64,000 nucleotides of DNA from Bin55 sp965205545. Its GTDB lineage: Bacteria; Pseudomonadota; Gammaproteobacteria; Pseudomonadales; Azotimanducaceae. A model generated the notes under the pieces. That model made no database searches and was not told the origin of the DNA. It was given only the letters and a program-made list of their open reading frames with translations. This document shows positions 18,968 to 27,451 of the stretch, piece after piece. The stretch lies in assembly GCA_965205545.1 (NCBI GenBank), contig OZ242170.1:1922001-1986000 (forward strand). The letters run 5' to 3'. Numbering within the stretch: position 1 is the stretch's first letter; every line of letters begins with the position of its first letter. Position numbers and translations under genes: made by a program.

Positions 18968-19420
18968 GCCAATTGTCGAGTCCAGCGATGTGTTGGCAGG
19001 TCTTCGATGACTCGCCGCGAGGTTGGATTTTTCGGCATTGCGCTCTGAACAAGCTCTAGTTCGCCACCTTTGGCATGACCGACGTCGTCTAACTCGTGGC
19101 TCCAGAGTACCAGAGCCCATGCGTCGCCGATCGATTAAGGCGATAAGACGGAATCGCGTCATAGTCGAAATTTCGATATTCATTCTAGGGTTGCGATTTA
19201 GTCATGGCAATCCAGCCAATTGGCTTGACTCTTGGGGTCCGCATATGTGTCTGGGCACATCTATTGGGCAGGTGAATTGCGTGTTGATATCCCTAATTGT
19301 TAGTCCAATTTGCCGGTCGTAAAATTGTCGGATCTACGTGAAAACAATTCAAAGACTCTTCGCTTTTGCTTCGGCGTCGAGCGTTATTAATGTCAGGTTT
19401 GGACAAATGAGGTCCCCAAA
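18968..19420. other. Intergenic region, nothing recognised
   Basis: About 450 bases between the symporter and the antiporter. No protein family, RNA gene, repeat or strong terminator was recognised. It should hold the nhaA promoter. Confidence 0.5.
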
Positions 19421-20680
19421 TTGATCGCGCCCAATGGTTCCGCACCACTAGAAATGATCAAGAATTTCCTTAGGCTCGAAGCCACTGGGGGAATTTTGCT
19501 GTTTGTGGCCGCCTTGATGGGATTGATTCTTGCCAACACGCCGCTCTCTGGCTTCTACGGAGCTTTGTTGGAGACGACAGCGGCTATGCAGGTTGGCGCA
19601 TTTTCGATCAGCAAGCCGCTCATTCTTTGGGTCAACGACGGGCTGATGGCCATTTTCTTCTTTCTAATTGGCTTGGAAGTAAAGCGGGAGTTTCTCGAAG
19701 GCGAGCTATCGTCACCCAAACTGGTCGTTCTGCCCGGCGTTGCCGCAGTGGGAGCCATCGCCGTACCCGCTGCAATCTACAGTTGGTTGAACTGGTCTGA
19801 CTCAGTAGCCATGGCGGGTTGGGCGGCTCCGTGCGCAACCGATATTGCCTTTGCGCTGGGGGTCTTGAGTCTCTTTGGAAAGCGCATTCCATCGTCGCTA
19901 AAGATCTTTCTCTTGACGCTCGCAATTTTCGACGATTTGGCTGCGATTGCCATCATCGCTGTCTTTTTCGTCGGCGACCTGTCGCTATTGAACCTAGCGA
20001 TCGCTGCAGGTTTATTTGGTTGTGCAGTAGTCGCGAATTTGCGTGGTGTAAAGAAGACTTCCGTATACGTTTTGATTGGAATCGTGCTTTGGGTCGCAGT
20101 CTTGAAATCTGGAGTACACGCAACGCTAGCGGGAGTACTCATCGCGGCTTGTGTACCAATGAAGGGTGCGGATGGACCGTCGCCTTTAAAGCAACTGGAG
20201 AATGATCTGCATGCTCCCGTTGCCTATGTAATTCTGCCGTTGTTCGCATTTGCCAATGCGGGACTGTCATTGGCAGGCGTCGGATTGCAGGACTTGGCTC
20301 ACCCGGTCACACTAGGGGTAGTTCTGGGACTGCTTTTGGGCAAGCCAATCGGAATCCTGCTCTTCACTGCCATAGGACTGGTTCTACGTATTGTGAAACT
20401 TCCCGAAGGAGTCAATTGGCTGCACTTGACGGGAGTCGCGTTTATTTGTGGAATTGGCTTCACCATGAGCCTGTTTATCGCGGGGCTTGCCTTTGAGCAC
20501 TCGGGTGGCGCTTATTACAACCTCGCGAAGCTCGGAATTCTCATTGGGTCTGCAATCGCAGGAATCGTGGGTGTTTTCGTTCTCCTGCTGGGTACTCAAC
20601 GATCTGCAGGACAATTTGATGAGAATTCTGATGTGGAGGATTCAACAACCGGAAGTAGCCCCCATCTCAACGAGGCCTAA
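19421..20680 (+). CDS. nhaA: Na+/H+ antiporter NhaA
   Basis: A 419-residue electrogenic Na+/H+ exchanger for sodium and pH homeostasis in the inner membrane. Family hallmarks are strong: WVNDGLMAIFFFLIGLEVKRE, the unwound-helix region APCATDIAFALGVLSLFG (Asp141), and the ion-binding pair in LAIFDDLAAIAI (Asp171, Asp172, matching E. coli Asp163/Asp164). The start used is TTG; the next in-frame ATG is at 19454 and would also give an intact membrane core. The tail after the last helix is short and acidic. It is a single gene just upstream of the sterol region, with no evident functional link. Confidence 0.93.
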   Translation: MIAPNGSAPLEMIKNFLRLEATGGILLFVAALMGLILANTPLSGFYGALLETTAAMQVGAFSISKPLILWVNDGLMAIFFFLIGLEVKREFLEGELSSPKLVVLPGVAAVGAIAVPAAIYSWLNWSDSVAMAGWAAPCATDIAFALGVLSLFGKRIPSSLKIFLLTLAIFDDLAAIAIIAVFFVGDLSLLNLAIAAGLFGCAVVANLRGVKKTSVYVLIGIVLWVAVLKSGVHATLAGVLIAACVPMKGADGPSPLKQLENDLHAPVAYVILPLFAFANAGLSLAGVGLQDLAHPVTLGVVLGLLLGKPIGILLFTAIGLVLRIVKLPEGVNWLHLTGVAFICGIGFTMSLFIAGLAFEHSGGAYYNLAKLGILIGSAIAGIVGVFVLLLGTQRSAGQFDENSDVEDSTTGSSPHLNEA

Positions 20681-20846
20681 CGAAAATTCTTGCATTTCCA
20701 ATTTGCAGAAGAGTATTGACATAACTTGAACCTCTTGGAGTCTATTGTCTCGTGTATTCGTTCTCTCTGAGCGAGCTGCTCCCATTGGCAATGTAGACAA
20801 TCGACTTCCAATTCGACCAATCGTGAACTAGATAACAGGAACCAAA

Positions 20847-21842
20847 TTGAGCGGAAACAAGTTAAAAGAGGCCGTGCAAAACTTCCGAGACTTCCGGCAC
20901 GTTACAGAGCTTTCGAGCGACGACACCATTCGGATTCGTGAGCAGCCGCGGCTTGTCAGCAGCTACTACGACGCTGTCACTTCGTTCTACGAGTTTGGAT
21001 GGGGTCCAACATTTCACTTCGCCCCTCGGCGTCCAGGAGAGAGCCTGCCAAAGTCTCTCCGCCGTCACAACGAAGGAATCGGCAAACTCCTGCGTCTTGG
21101 TCCAAAAATGGAAGTGGCAGACATCGGGTGCGGAGTTGGCGGGCCGCTAATCAATATCGCCAAGTCTACAGGTGCCCGAATCGTGGGAATCAACATCAAT
21201 ATGCAGCAGCTTCGGCGAGGGAGAGACTTGGTGCGAAAAGCAGGACTGCTTGAGTCGTGTTCCTTCTTGTACGCAGACTTTATGGACGTACCGTACAAGG
21301 AAGCCACATTTGATGCCATGTATTCAATCGAAGCAATCTGCCACGCACCCGATAGGGACATGGCGTTTCGCGAACTCTTTCGATTGCTGAAACCTGGCGC
21401 CGAAGCCGCCATTATCGACTGGACTCTCACAGAAGATTTCGACGGCTCCAACAGCAAGCACAACGAAATCAAAGCTCAAATCGAGCACAACAACGCGACA
21501 CCCGATCTTTCGACTACAGGAAAGTACATCGAAACAGTGCAAGCCGCGGGATTCGAGGTCATTGAGGCAAAAGACCAGCAAGCAGTAGAAGGTGACCCTT
21601 CGACTCCGTGGTACATGGCACTGCAAGGGAGAGACATTTCTCTGTCCTCGTTTGCACGCACGCCAATGGGACGGGCGGTCATTGCGAAGACTACTGGCAT
21701 GTTGGAAGGGATAAAAGTAGTCCCCGCAGGCGTCTCCGAGGCATCCCTACTCTTGAATGCCGCAGCAGATGCCCTGGTCGAAGCGGGCAAGCTGGGCATC
21801 TTTACGCCAAGTTTCCTGGTCCACGCTCGCAAGCCACAATAG
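20847..21842 (+). CDS. Sterol C-24 methyltransferase homologue (SMT/ERG6-like)
   Basis: A 331-residue SAM-dependent methyltransferase. The sterol-binding signature is at residues 40-61: YYDAVTSFYEFGWGPTFHF, corresponding to the region I motif of yeast Erg6 (YEYGWG; here YEFGWG). The SAM motif is DIGCGVGGP (92-100), and YSIEAICHAP (159-168) is the third family signature. The region around DWTLTEDFD and NNATPDLST also follows the SMT pattern. In eukaryotes SMT alkylates the sterol side chain at C-24. It is the first gene of a short plus-strand operon beside squalene synthase, opposite the main sterol operon. The start is TTG, with AGGA about nine bases upstream. A tocopherol-type or sarcosine methyltransferase is less likely because of the YEFGWG and CHAP motifs. 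Confidence 0.88.
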   Translation: MSGNKLKEAVQNFRDFRHVTELSSDDTIRIREQPRLVSSYYDAVTSFYEFGWGPTFHFAPRRPGESLPKSLRRHNEGIGKLLRLGPKMEVADIGCGVGGPLINIAKSTGARIVGININMQQLRRGRDLVRKAGLLESCSFLYADFMDVPYKEATFDAMYSIEAICHAPDRDMAFRELFRLLKPGAEAAIIDWTLTEDFDGSNSKHNEIKAQIEHNNATPDLSTTGKYIETVQAAGFEVIEAKDQQAVEGDPSTPWYMALQGRDISLSSFARTPMGRAVIAKTTGMLEGIKVVPAGVSEASLLLNAAADALVEAGKLGIFTPSFLVHARKPQ

Positions 21843-22134
21843 GAAATCTCGCCAGATCGAATCCGGTCGATTCGCCGAGTGCAGCTGATCCTATTCGCTA
21901 GTGCAATTCGCTTGGCGGTTCCGGATGGAAATGGAGCTTCTCTAGGCCCACCCACCAATTGCACCGACAACTTGCTTTCGTGGCAGTTCTACTGACCCCA
22001 ATAGTGAAAGGAGGTCAGACCGCGGTCGTCGAATTTTGTGCGGTAGTTGTAGTACCATTTTCAACTTCAAATGGGCTTGTTAGGTTGGGGGTCGTTTCCT
22101 TTGCATGCTTTGGAACGAATGAAAGTCGTGTAGC

Positions 22135-23217
22135 GTGATTGACAAAGCTACATCGCGCGATCGATTCCCACGGTCCAATCAGTCCGCGAATGACTCAGTG
22201 CTTGAGTTCCAGACTTACGCACTCAGCCGAGTATCGCGGACATTTGCATTGACAATCCCACAACTGCCTCCAGAAGTTCGCTTCGTTATTGGTAACGTCT
22301 ACCTGCTATGTCGAATTGCGGACACAATTGAAGATTCGCCGGATCTCGACATACACACCAAACGGCTTTTCCTAAGCAGATTTGCCCGTGTGGTAGGTCA
22401 CAACGAGTCGGCAGATTCCTTTGCAGAGGACCTTGTTCCAAAGTTGTCTGATGGGACGAACAGCGATGAGAGAGATCTCGTGGTGAACACGCGTCTAGTT
22501 GTAGATTTTCATCGGCAATTGCCAAGTTCCCAACGCGCTCCGATCGAGAGATGCGTCGACATCATGTGCAAGGGAATGTCAGAGTTCGTCAGCACCGGAC
22601 CCGATGGGCTCCAGGATGTGGCTCAGGTTGAGCGTTATTGCTATTTTGTGGCGGGCGTTGTGGGCGAAATGCTCACCGAAGTACTCTGCACCTACTCCGT
22701 GGAAATCGCCTCTCGCCGGGACGAACTCCTTACTTTGGCGACCGAGTTCGGTCTTGGACTACAACTCATAAACATCTTGAAAGACCACAGAGAGGACATA
22801 CTCCACGGCAAATGCTGGCTACCTCGAACAATTTCCTACGGACCGGCCGAGGCTCTTCCATCCTCAATGCAGGAAGCCGAATCTACGGAATTGAAGGTTG
22901 TTCATCTTCTGGGTGTCGTACGAGGTTGCCTAGAAAAGAGTCTCCGGTACATCCACGTCATTCCATCCCGCGAAACAGGCATTCGCCGGTTCCTGGCATG
23001 GACCCTTGCATTCGCGTGCTTGACTTACCGCCGAATTCACTCAAATCCCAATTTTCGCAATGGAAGTGAAGTGAAGATTTCGCGTGGACAGGTGTATAGC
23101 TTGGTCGCTGCAGTTAGTGTTGCTATCCGTTCAAATTGCGCGTTGCGTTGGATGTTCAACCGAGCGATGCCAAGTAAATCGGCAGTCCAGAAACGAATCC
23201 ACCAATCACATAAGTGA
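22135..23217 (+). CDS. Squalene synthase (farnesyl-diphosphate farnesyltransferase)
   Basis: A 360-residue head-to-head prenyl synthase making squalene from two farnesyl diphosphates. The first aspartate-rich motif is DTIED (63-67), followed downstream by YCYFVAGVVGEMLTEV. The second acidic motif lies in NILKDHREDI (Asp217, Glu220, Asp221). The C-terminus is hydrophobic (ACLTYRRIH onward) but not a clear anchor helix. Phytoene synthase is the related alternative, but the sterol context and VAGVVGEMLTE favour squalene synthase. GTG start. The stop overlaps the GTG of the next gene (GTGA). It supplies the substrate of the fused monooxygenase-cyclase encoded on the opposite strand. Confidence 0.9.
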   Translation: MIDKATSRDRFPRSNQSANDSVLEFQTYALSRVSRTFALTIPQLPPEVRFVIGNVYLLCRIADTIEDSPDLDIHTKRLFLSRFARVVGHNESADSFAEDLVPKLSDGTNSDERDLVVNTRLVVDFHRQLPSSQRAPIERCVDIMCKGMSEFVSTGPDGLQDVAQVERYCYFVAGVVGEMLTEVLCTYSVEIASRRDELLTLATEFGLGLQLINILKDHREDILHGKCWLPRTISYGPAEALPSSMQEAESTELKVVHLLGVVRGCLEKSLRYIHVIPSRETGIRRFLAWTLAFACLTYRRIHSNPNFRNGSEVKISRGQVYSLVAAVSVAIRSNCALRWMFNRAMPSKSAVQKRIHQSHK

Positions 23218-23957
23218 ACCGACAAACAAGGCACGCTAATCTCGATTTGGAAGGAACCCAGGAGACCGACTCCAGCAGCAAACTGAAAATTCGGGTGTTG
23301 TCCTTTGCTGCGCTAGTCGTCTGCGTTTTGATTGGCGCCGGTCTGGGAACTCGCTACTACCTCCAAGGGAACCTCGGTCTTGTCCATGGGGCTCTCTCCG
23401 TCTTCTTTTCTATCAATGTGCTAATTTGCTATTGGGAAGCTTGTTTGTACCTCCAAAGGAGACGCGTCGAGAGACGAACCGAGTATTGGCGCAATTGGCG
23501 AACCGAGACAGGTCGATTGCCCCATGTCGAGTTTTTCTCCACCAAAGTCCCGGTGTCACGAGTCTTCTCAACATCGCTGTGGGCGGATGTCTGGGCCACC
23601 TACGCACAGTATGACCCGTCGTTCGCAGATCGTCGCACCTTCGGTTTCAATGTGGATATCTCCAACGGTTTCTTCACGTTGCTACCAACATTGTTTCTAT
23701 ATGCCGCGACCACAGTTAACTTCCTCCCGGCCTACGTGACTGGGATGATTGGACTGGCGCTTTGTTGGCAGTGGGTCTACATGACCAGCGTCTATTGGGT
23801 AAGTTTCTTCGTGGTGAATCGCCAAGCGGCTATACCGCGAAGGGACTTGTACCTATATATATGGGGAACCAATGCACCTTGGGTTCTCTTTCCACTGTTG
23901 GGGCTCTACACCTCCATTCGTCTAATAGCGGATGGCAACTACAGCGTACTGGCGTAG
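23214..23957 (+). CDS. Polytopic membrane protein, EBP/EXPERA-like candidate sterol isomerase
   Basis: A 247-residue protein with about five membrane helices (about 27-46, 57-80, 153-170, 173-200, 212-238), translated from a GTG overlapping the squalene synthase stop. Its layout resembles eukaryotic EBP (delta8-delta7 sterol isomerase, about 230 residues). It has a Glu in helix 2 (YWEACLYL, Glu75), then YDPSFADRRTFGFNVD with Asp148 where EBP has a catalytic Glu. A helix with TLLPTL follows, and a last helix has N-x-x-W (Asn220, Trp223) followed by a Pro, as EBP has Asn-x-x-Trp. The EBP helix-2 histidine is not conserved. The resemblance is by eye; the operon position makes a sterol role likely, the exact reaction uncertain. 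Confidence 0.5.
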   Translation: MNRQTRHANLDLEGTQETDSSSKLKIRVLSFAALVVCVLIGAGLGTRYYLQGNLGLVHGALSVFFSINVLICYWEACLYLQRRRVERRTEYWRNWRTETGRLPHVEFFSTKVPVSRVFSTSLWADVWATYAQYDPSFADRRTFGFNVDISNGFFTLLPTLFLYAATTVNFLPAYVTGMIGLALCWQWVYMTSVYWVSFFVVNRQAAIPRRDLYLYIWGTNAPWVLFPLLGLYTSIRLIADGNYSVLA

Positions 23958-23999
23958 TTCCCACGCCAGACAATCCCCTCGTTTATAAGTTGACGCACA

Positions 24000-24094
24000 C
24001 TCCTCTTATTGAGGAGAAAGGCGATTTCACTCAAGCGCAGATGCTTCCTCGCTGACTGGTTAGAGGTCTTCTAAGTGCCTGCGTTAGTTGCAGG
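24000..24094. terminator. Two small hairpins between convergent sterol operons
   Basis: CTCCTC-TTATT-GAGGAG (24000-24016) and CCTGC-GTTAGTT-GCAGG (24078-24094) lie in the 143 bases between the two convergent operons. Either could terminate transcription of one or both, but neither is followed by a convincing T run, only by TGTTTCT after the second on the plus strand. Confidence 0.35.
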
Positions 24095-24100
24095 TGTTTC

Positions 24101-27100
24101 TCAGCGCGAGGTCCGTCGCTGTTCGAACAAGCCGAGAGCATGCAGCGGAAAGTACTGTCGATAGAGTTCGTAGTCCAACAACGCCGTACGGAAAAATACG
24201 CCCGCCATGTCTTGCCGTGGCCACGTCCCATCTTCCAACTGGCTGTCGGCCAGGAATCTTGCGCCTCGAGAAATTGCTTGCCAGTTGGATTCTCCCGCTT
24301 CGAGCAGTGCGATAAGTGCCCAAGCTGTATGGATGACTTGACTCTCAATGTGCGGAACATACTCACCACTCAGACAGCCGCTGTGGTGTTCGCCCCAACC
24401 TCCGTCTTCTCGCTGGCGTTCCAGCAACCACCTGCACCCCAATCGCAGAGCTGCGTCGCTTGAGCTGCAGCCCGCGGCTCGAAGACCCCTGATGCCGAAT
24501 AGCGTGCCGTATATGTATTGCACTCCCCAAACTCCTCGCCAAGATCCATCGCTTCGCTGAGTCCGTCGAAGCCAAGACTCGCCTCGAGCTATTGCGCTCT
24601 CGACCTGCCTGTCACCTATGTTGGAGAGGTGTGCCTTCCCGCTCGCAAGTGCTGCAATGCACGAAGCTGTACATTCCACGTAGGACTTTTCGGTCATCGA
24701 TTCGCCGAACATCTCGGCTGGATTCAGCCACTCGAGAGTGAACGTCGAGCGTCGTGCTTCGTAGCTTCCAAATCCTCCATCCTTGTTCTGGCTTCGGAGC
24801 ATGAAACCAATTGCTTCCGTGATCGCGTCCGAATCGATAGACTGCGGTCGGGTCGCAAGCAAGCCAAGCAAGGCTTCAGCCGTGCAGTCGGAAACCGGCC
24901 AGCCGTGCCAGATTCCAGCAAAGCACCAACCGCCTTTTGGATCGCTCCGGAAGGCGGACTCGTAGCCATCGAAACTCTCACGTATCTGCTGGCTTGCCAA
25001 GAAATCCGTTCCAAGATCGATGGCTTTGTTGACCTCGATGGACTCCGATACCTCCGCCAAAGCCTGCAGGGCAAATCCCGTGTCCCAAGAAACGCTTCTC
25101 GCTCCTGTTATGCGAGTTCCATCAACTTCGTCCTCCCAGATCCATCCTTCAATCCGGGCAAATGCTCTGCGATGGTCGTCATCCTGTGGATCTTGAAGCC
25201 AAAGCGCAAGAATGTTGAGAAACCCACTGACGGGAGAGATGCTCGTGTGATCGGAGCTGTGCAATTCCCAACGAATTCGTTCGACAAGGGATTGAACACA
25301 CTTGCGTCGGAGTCGTTTCCCATGGATTCGGTCGATAACGCGACCAATTGCGTAGCCGCATTGCAGTCGAGCCGTCGGCAGCGCGAAGACATCCTCTTTG
25401 CGCAGCTGCTTGCGTGCAGAAGCAAAGTCGACTCCGTCGAAGTCATCTCCGAAAAGTTCGTTCCGCAGGGACGAAATCAAGGGCGTCACTGGCACCTGAA
25501 ACCGACTCGAGTAGACAACGGCCAGCGACATGTAAATGAGGCGTGTATGGCAGTACCATTTCGACGGATGCAGAGGATGCCAGGTGGGGAAAGCCCACAA
25601 TTCCGGCAAAACGGGATGTAGTCCCTTCCAATCGAACAGGTTCAGGAGAGCCAGCCAGAACTTTCCCCAGCTCGGTATTCCAAGCACGCCCTCTGATCGA
25701 ACGAATTGACCTGCCCTTGCGATGAGCGGGTCATCTTTGTCGACTCCTAGCAGCCGGGCAGCTACGTAGACGAGGGTCGTGACAAAAAGGTAGGGGTGCG
25801 AGTGCTCGTGGAGTCCCCACAAGCCATCTGCCAGTTGTGTGCGCTCGAAGTTTCGCAGCACTAGACGTACGCGTTGAGGTTCGAGTTCCTCTTCCAAAAT
25901 GTAGCATAAAAGCACATATTGCGCTGTGAGCATTGGACACCAAACCATCTCACCTTCCCAGCTTCCGTCTTTTGCCTGCAGACCTAGAAGCCGCTCTGTT
26001 GCGCGGCGCAGTGACTCCTCCGTCCCTTCTGGGGCGAGAGAGAATTCTGGTTTGGCTGTTTGGGATTCGTGTGCGTGCGGTAGCACGGAAGTCAACAACG
26101 AGCGTGACCATCTATCCCAGAGACGCTTGCTTTGTTCGCGGGCTGTGCTGACGGCTTCGGTCTTCAGCGATTGGAAACTTCGCAGGAAGTGCCCAACACG
26201 ATTGACTAGAGCCTGGGAAACCTCCCGTGCCCGTCGCCACGCGTCCGAACCAAGTGACCTTGGAAAAGTGCTCTTGATGGCATGCGCCATGATTGCGAAA
26301 AACGTAAACCCCAAACGGGTAACCGACACGTTTTCGCACGCGAGAAGATCCATTGTTTGCTTGCGAACCTTGGGACTAGCTCGCCATCGACGGTAGGTTG
26401 CCTGTCTGACGGCAATAGCCTCGGCTCTGTAGTCGGCAAAGACTTCGTAGAGTCCAAGCGCGAGACGTTCTGGAGTTCGTATGGCTTCCAACCGCTTCGC
26501 AGCAAACACCCGAAAATCCGGAGTGGCAGCTAAAGTTAATGCATCGCCGAAACCAAGAGTTATCCCTACAGCGGTCAGGGGGTGGTAGTGTCCTGCCGCA
26601 TCGCCTATGAGCACTCGGCGAGAGTTTCCATAGGTTGTGCGAGGCAGTAGCTCATTCCCCGCAGCTTGGAACCTTCCCGCTTGAAGTTCTGATACAAATG
26701 GTCGGCGTACGGCATCTGGCAAGAGATGGGCGTAGGATTCCGTTAGCATCGCAACCCGATCTCGCGGAGTCCAGTGGTCCAGTGGAACGTCGACGACAAC
26801 TCGGACCCGGTTCTCACCCAGCTGGAATATGAGAACGGGACCTGGTCCGCCGAGGACCACATGCCCGTAGCCCTCGTAGGGGAGACTGACACCTTCTGCG
26901 ACGACGCCAATCATCCTCGAGCATGTCACGCGTTCCACAGGAAGCCCTAATGATTTGCGAACCATCGACGCACGGCCATCCGCGCCGATCAACCTATCTG
27001 TCGCAAGGGAATTCTGTGTGCCGTCGAGAGAAAAGGTAATAGTTCCGTTCTCGACGTCACGCACCCGTGCGCCTTCGTAGAAATCCACTTCCAGCTCGTC

Positions 27101-27451
27101 TTCCAAGGCTTTGTGAAGCGTGGATACAAGCGCGGAGTGCTCGCACGTCTTGCCTATGGCTCCATTCTGGTAGGGAAGCAGAATCGGCTCCGAGCGATCT
27201 TCGGGAAATACCACGAAACCGTTGCCTGGACTGCTATGGGAACAAGCTTTCAGGGAGATTCCGTTCTCCTCCAACATGCGAACTGCTGGTGGATGCAGCC
27301 ACTCGCCTGCGAGACGAGTTGAAGCTTTCGGGTTGGCTTCAAGCAGGGCAACGCGAGCCCCCTTGCGAGCGTGTGCAAGTGCGCACAAGCTGCCGACGGG
27401 CCCAGCGCCAACGATGGCGACATCGTAGCTGGAAGATGGGGAGTCGATCAA
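24101..27451 (-). CDS. Fused squalene monooxygenase-oxidosqualene cyclase
   Basis: An unbroken 1116-residue frame combining two consecutive sterol enzymes. Residues about 1-390 are an FAD-dependent squalene monooxygenase: dinucleotide motif VAIVGAGPVG (ending at 20), LIGADGRAS (154-162), and the GD motif GDAAGHYHPLTAVG (283-296). A charged linker spans about 390-475. Residues 476-1116 are a full-length oxidosqualene cyclase with several QW repeats, the HPSKWYCHTRLIYM region and the catalytic VSDCTAE (Asp855), rather than the DxDD of squalene-hopene cyclases. It ends DGTWPRQDMAGVFFRT. Residues equivalent to the lanosterol/cycloartenol switch are mixed (His849, Val853), so the product is uncertain. 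The frame is open upstream through the CYP51 3' end. The TTG overlapping the CYP51 stop by TTGA is the best start, just before the FAD motif. Confidence 0.9.
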   Translation of the reverse strand: MIDSPSSSYDVAIVGAGPVGSLCALAHARKGARVALLEANPKASTRLAGEWLHPPAVRMLEENGISLKACSHSSPGNGFVVFPEDRSEPILLPYQNGAIGKTCEHSALVSTLHKALEDELEVDFYEGARVRDVENGTITFSLDGTQNSLATDRLIGADGRASMVRKSLGLPVERVTCSRMIGVVAEGVSLPYEGYGHVVLGGPGPVLIFQLGENRVRVVVDVPLDHWTPRDRVAMLTESYAHLLPDAVRRPFVSELQAGRFQAAGNELLPRTTYGNSRRVLIGDAAGHYHPLTAVGITLGFGDALTLAATPDFRVFAAKRLEAIRTPERLALGLYEVFADYRAEAIAVRQATYRRWRASPKVRKQTMDLLACENVSVTRLGFTFFAIMAHAIKSTFPRSLGSDAWRRAREVSQALVNRVGHFLRSFQSLKTEAVSTAREQSKRLWDRWSRSLLTSVLPHAHESQTAKPEFSLAPEGTEESLRRATERLLGLQAKDGSWEGEMVWCPMLTAQYVLLCYILEEELEPQRVRLVLRNFERTQLADGLWGLHEHSHPYLFVTTLVYVAARLLGVDKDDPLIARAGQFVRSEGVLGIPSWGKFWLALLNLFDWKGLHPVLPELWAFPTWHPLHPSKWYCHTRLIYMSLAVVYSSRFQVPVTPLISSLRNELFGDDFDGVDFASARKQLRKEDVFALPTARLQCGYAIGRVIDRIHGKRLRRKCVQSLVERIRWELHSSDHTSISPVSGFLNILALWLQDPQDDDHRRAFARIEGWIWEDEVDGTRITGARSVSWDTGFALQALAEVSESIEVNKAIDLGTDFLASQQIRESFDGYESAFRSDPKGGWCFAGIWHGWPVSDCTAEALLGLLATRPQSIDSDAITEAIGFMLRSQNKDGGFGSYEARRSTFTLEWLNPAEMFGESMTEKSYVECTASCIAALASGKAHLSNIGDRQVESAIARGESWLRRTQRSDGSWRGVWGVQYIYGTLFGIRGLRAAGCSSSDAALRLGCRWLLERQREDGGWGEHHSGCLSGEYVPHIESQVIHTAWALIALLEAGESNWQAISRGARFLADSQLEDGTWPRQDMAGVFFRTALLDYELYRQYFPLHALGLFEQRRTSR

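Noticed and set aside
20716..20748. TTGACA and TATTGT as the promoter of the methyltransferase operon
   Set aside because: The spacing is 21 bases, too long for a normal sigma-70 promoter.
22135..23217. Phytoene synthase instead of squalene synthase
   Set aside because: No carotenoid genes nearby; motif context and sterol neighbours favour squalene synthase.
24000..24016. Hairpin as a proven rho-independent terminator
   Set aside because: No T tract follows on either strand; listed only as a weak candidate.
24518..25621. Long plus-strand open frame antisense to the cyclase
   Set aside because: It is a shadow of the cyclase codons; the reverse strand encodes clear QW repeats and DCTAE.
24101..27451. 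Cyclase domain as squalene-hopene cyclase
   Set aside because: It has DCTAE rather than DxDD, plus an attached FAD monooxygenase and an adjacent CYP51.
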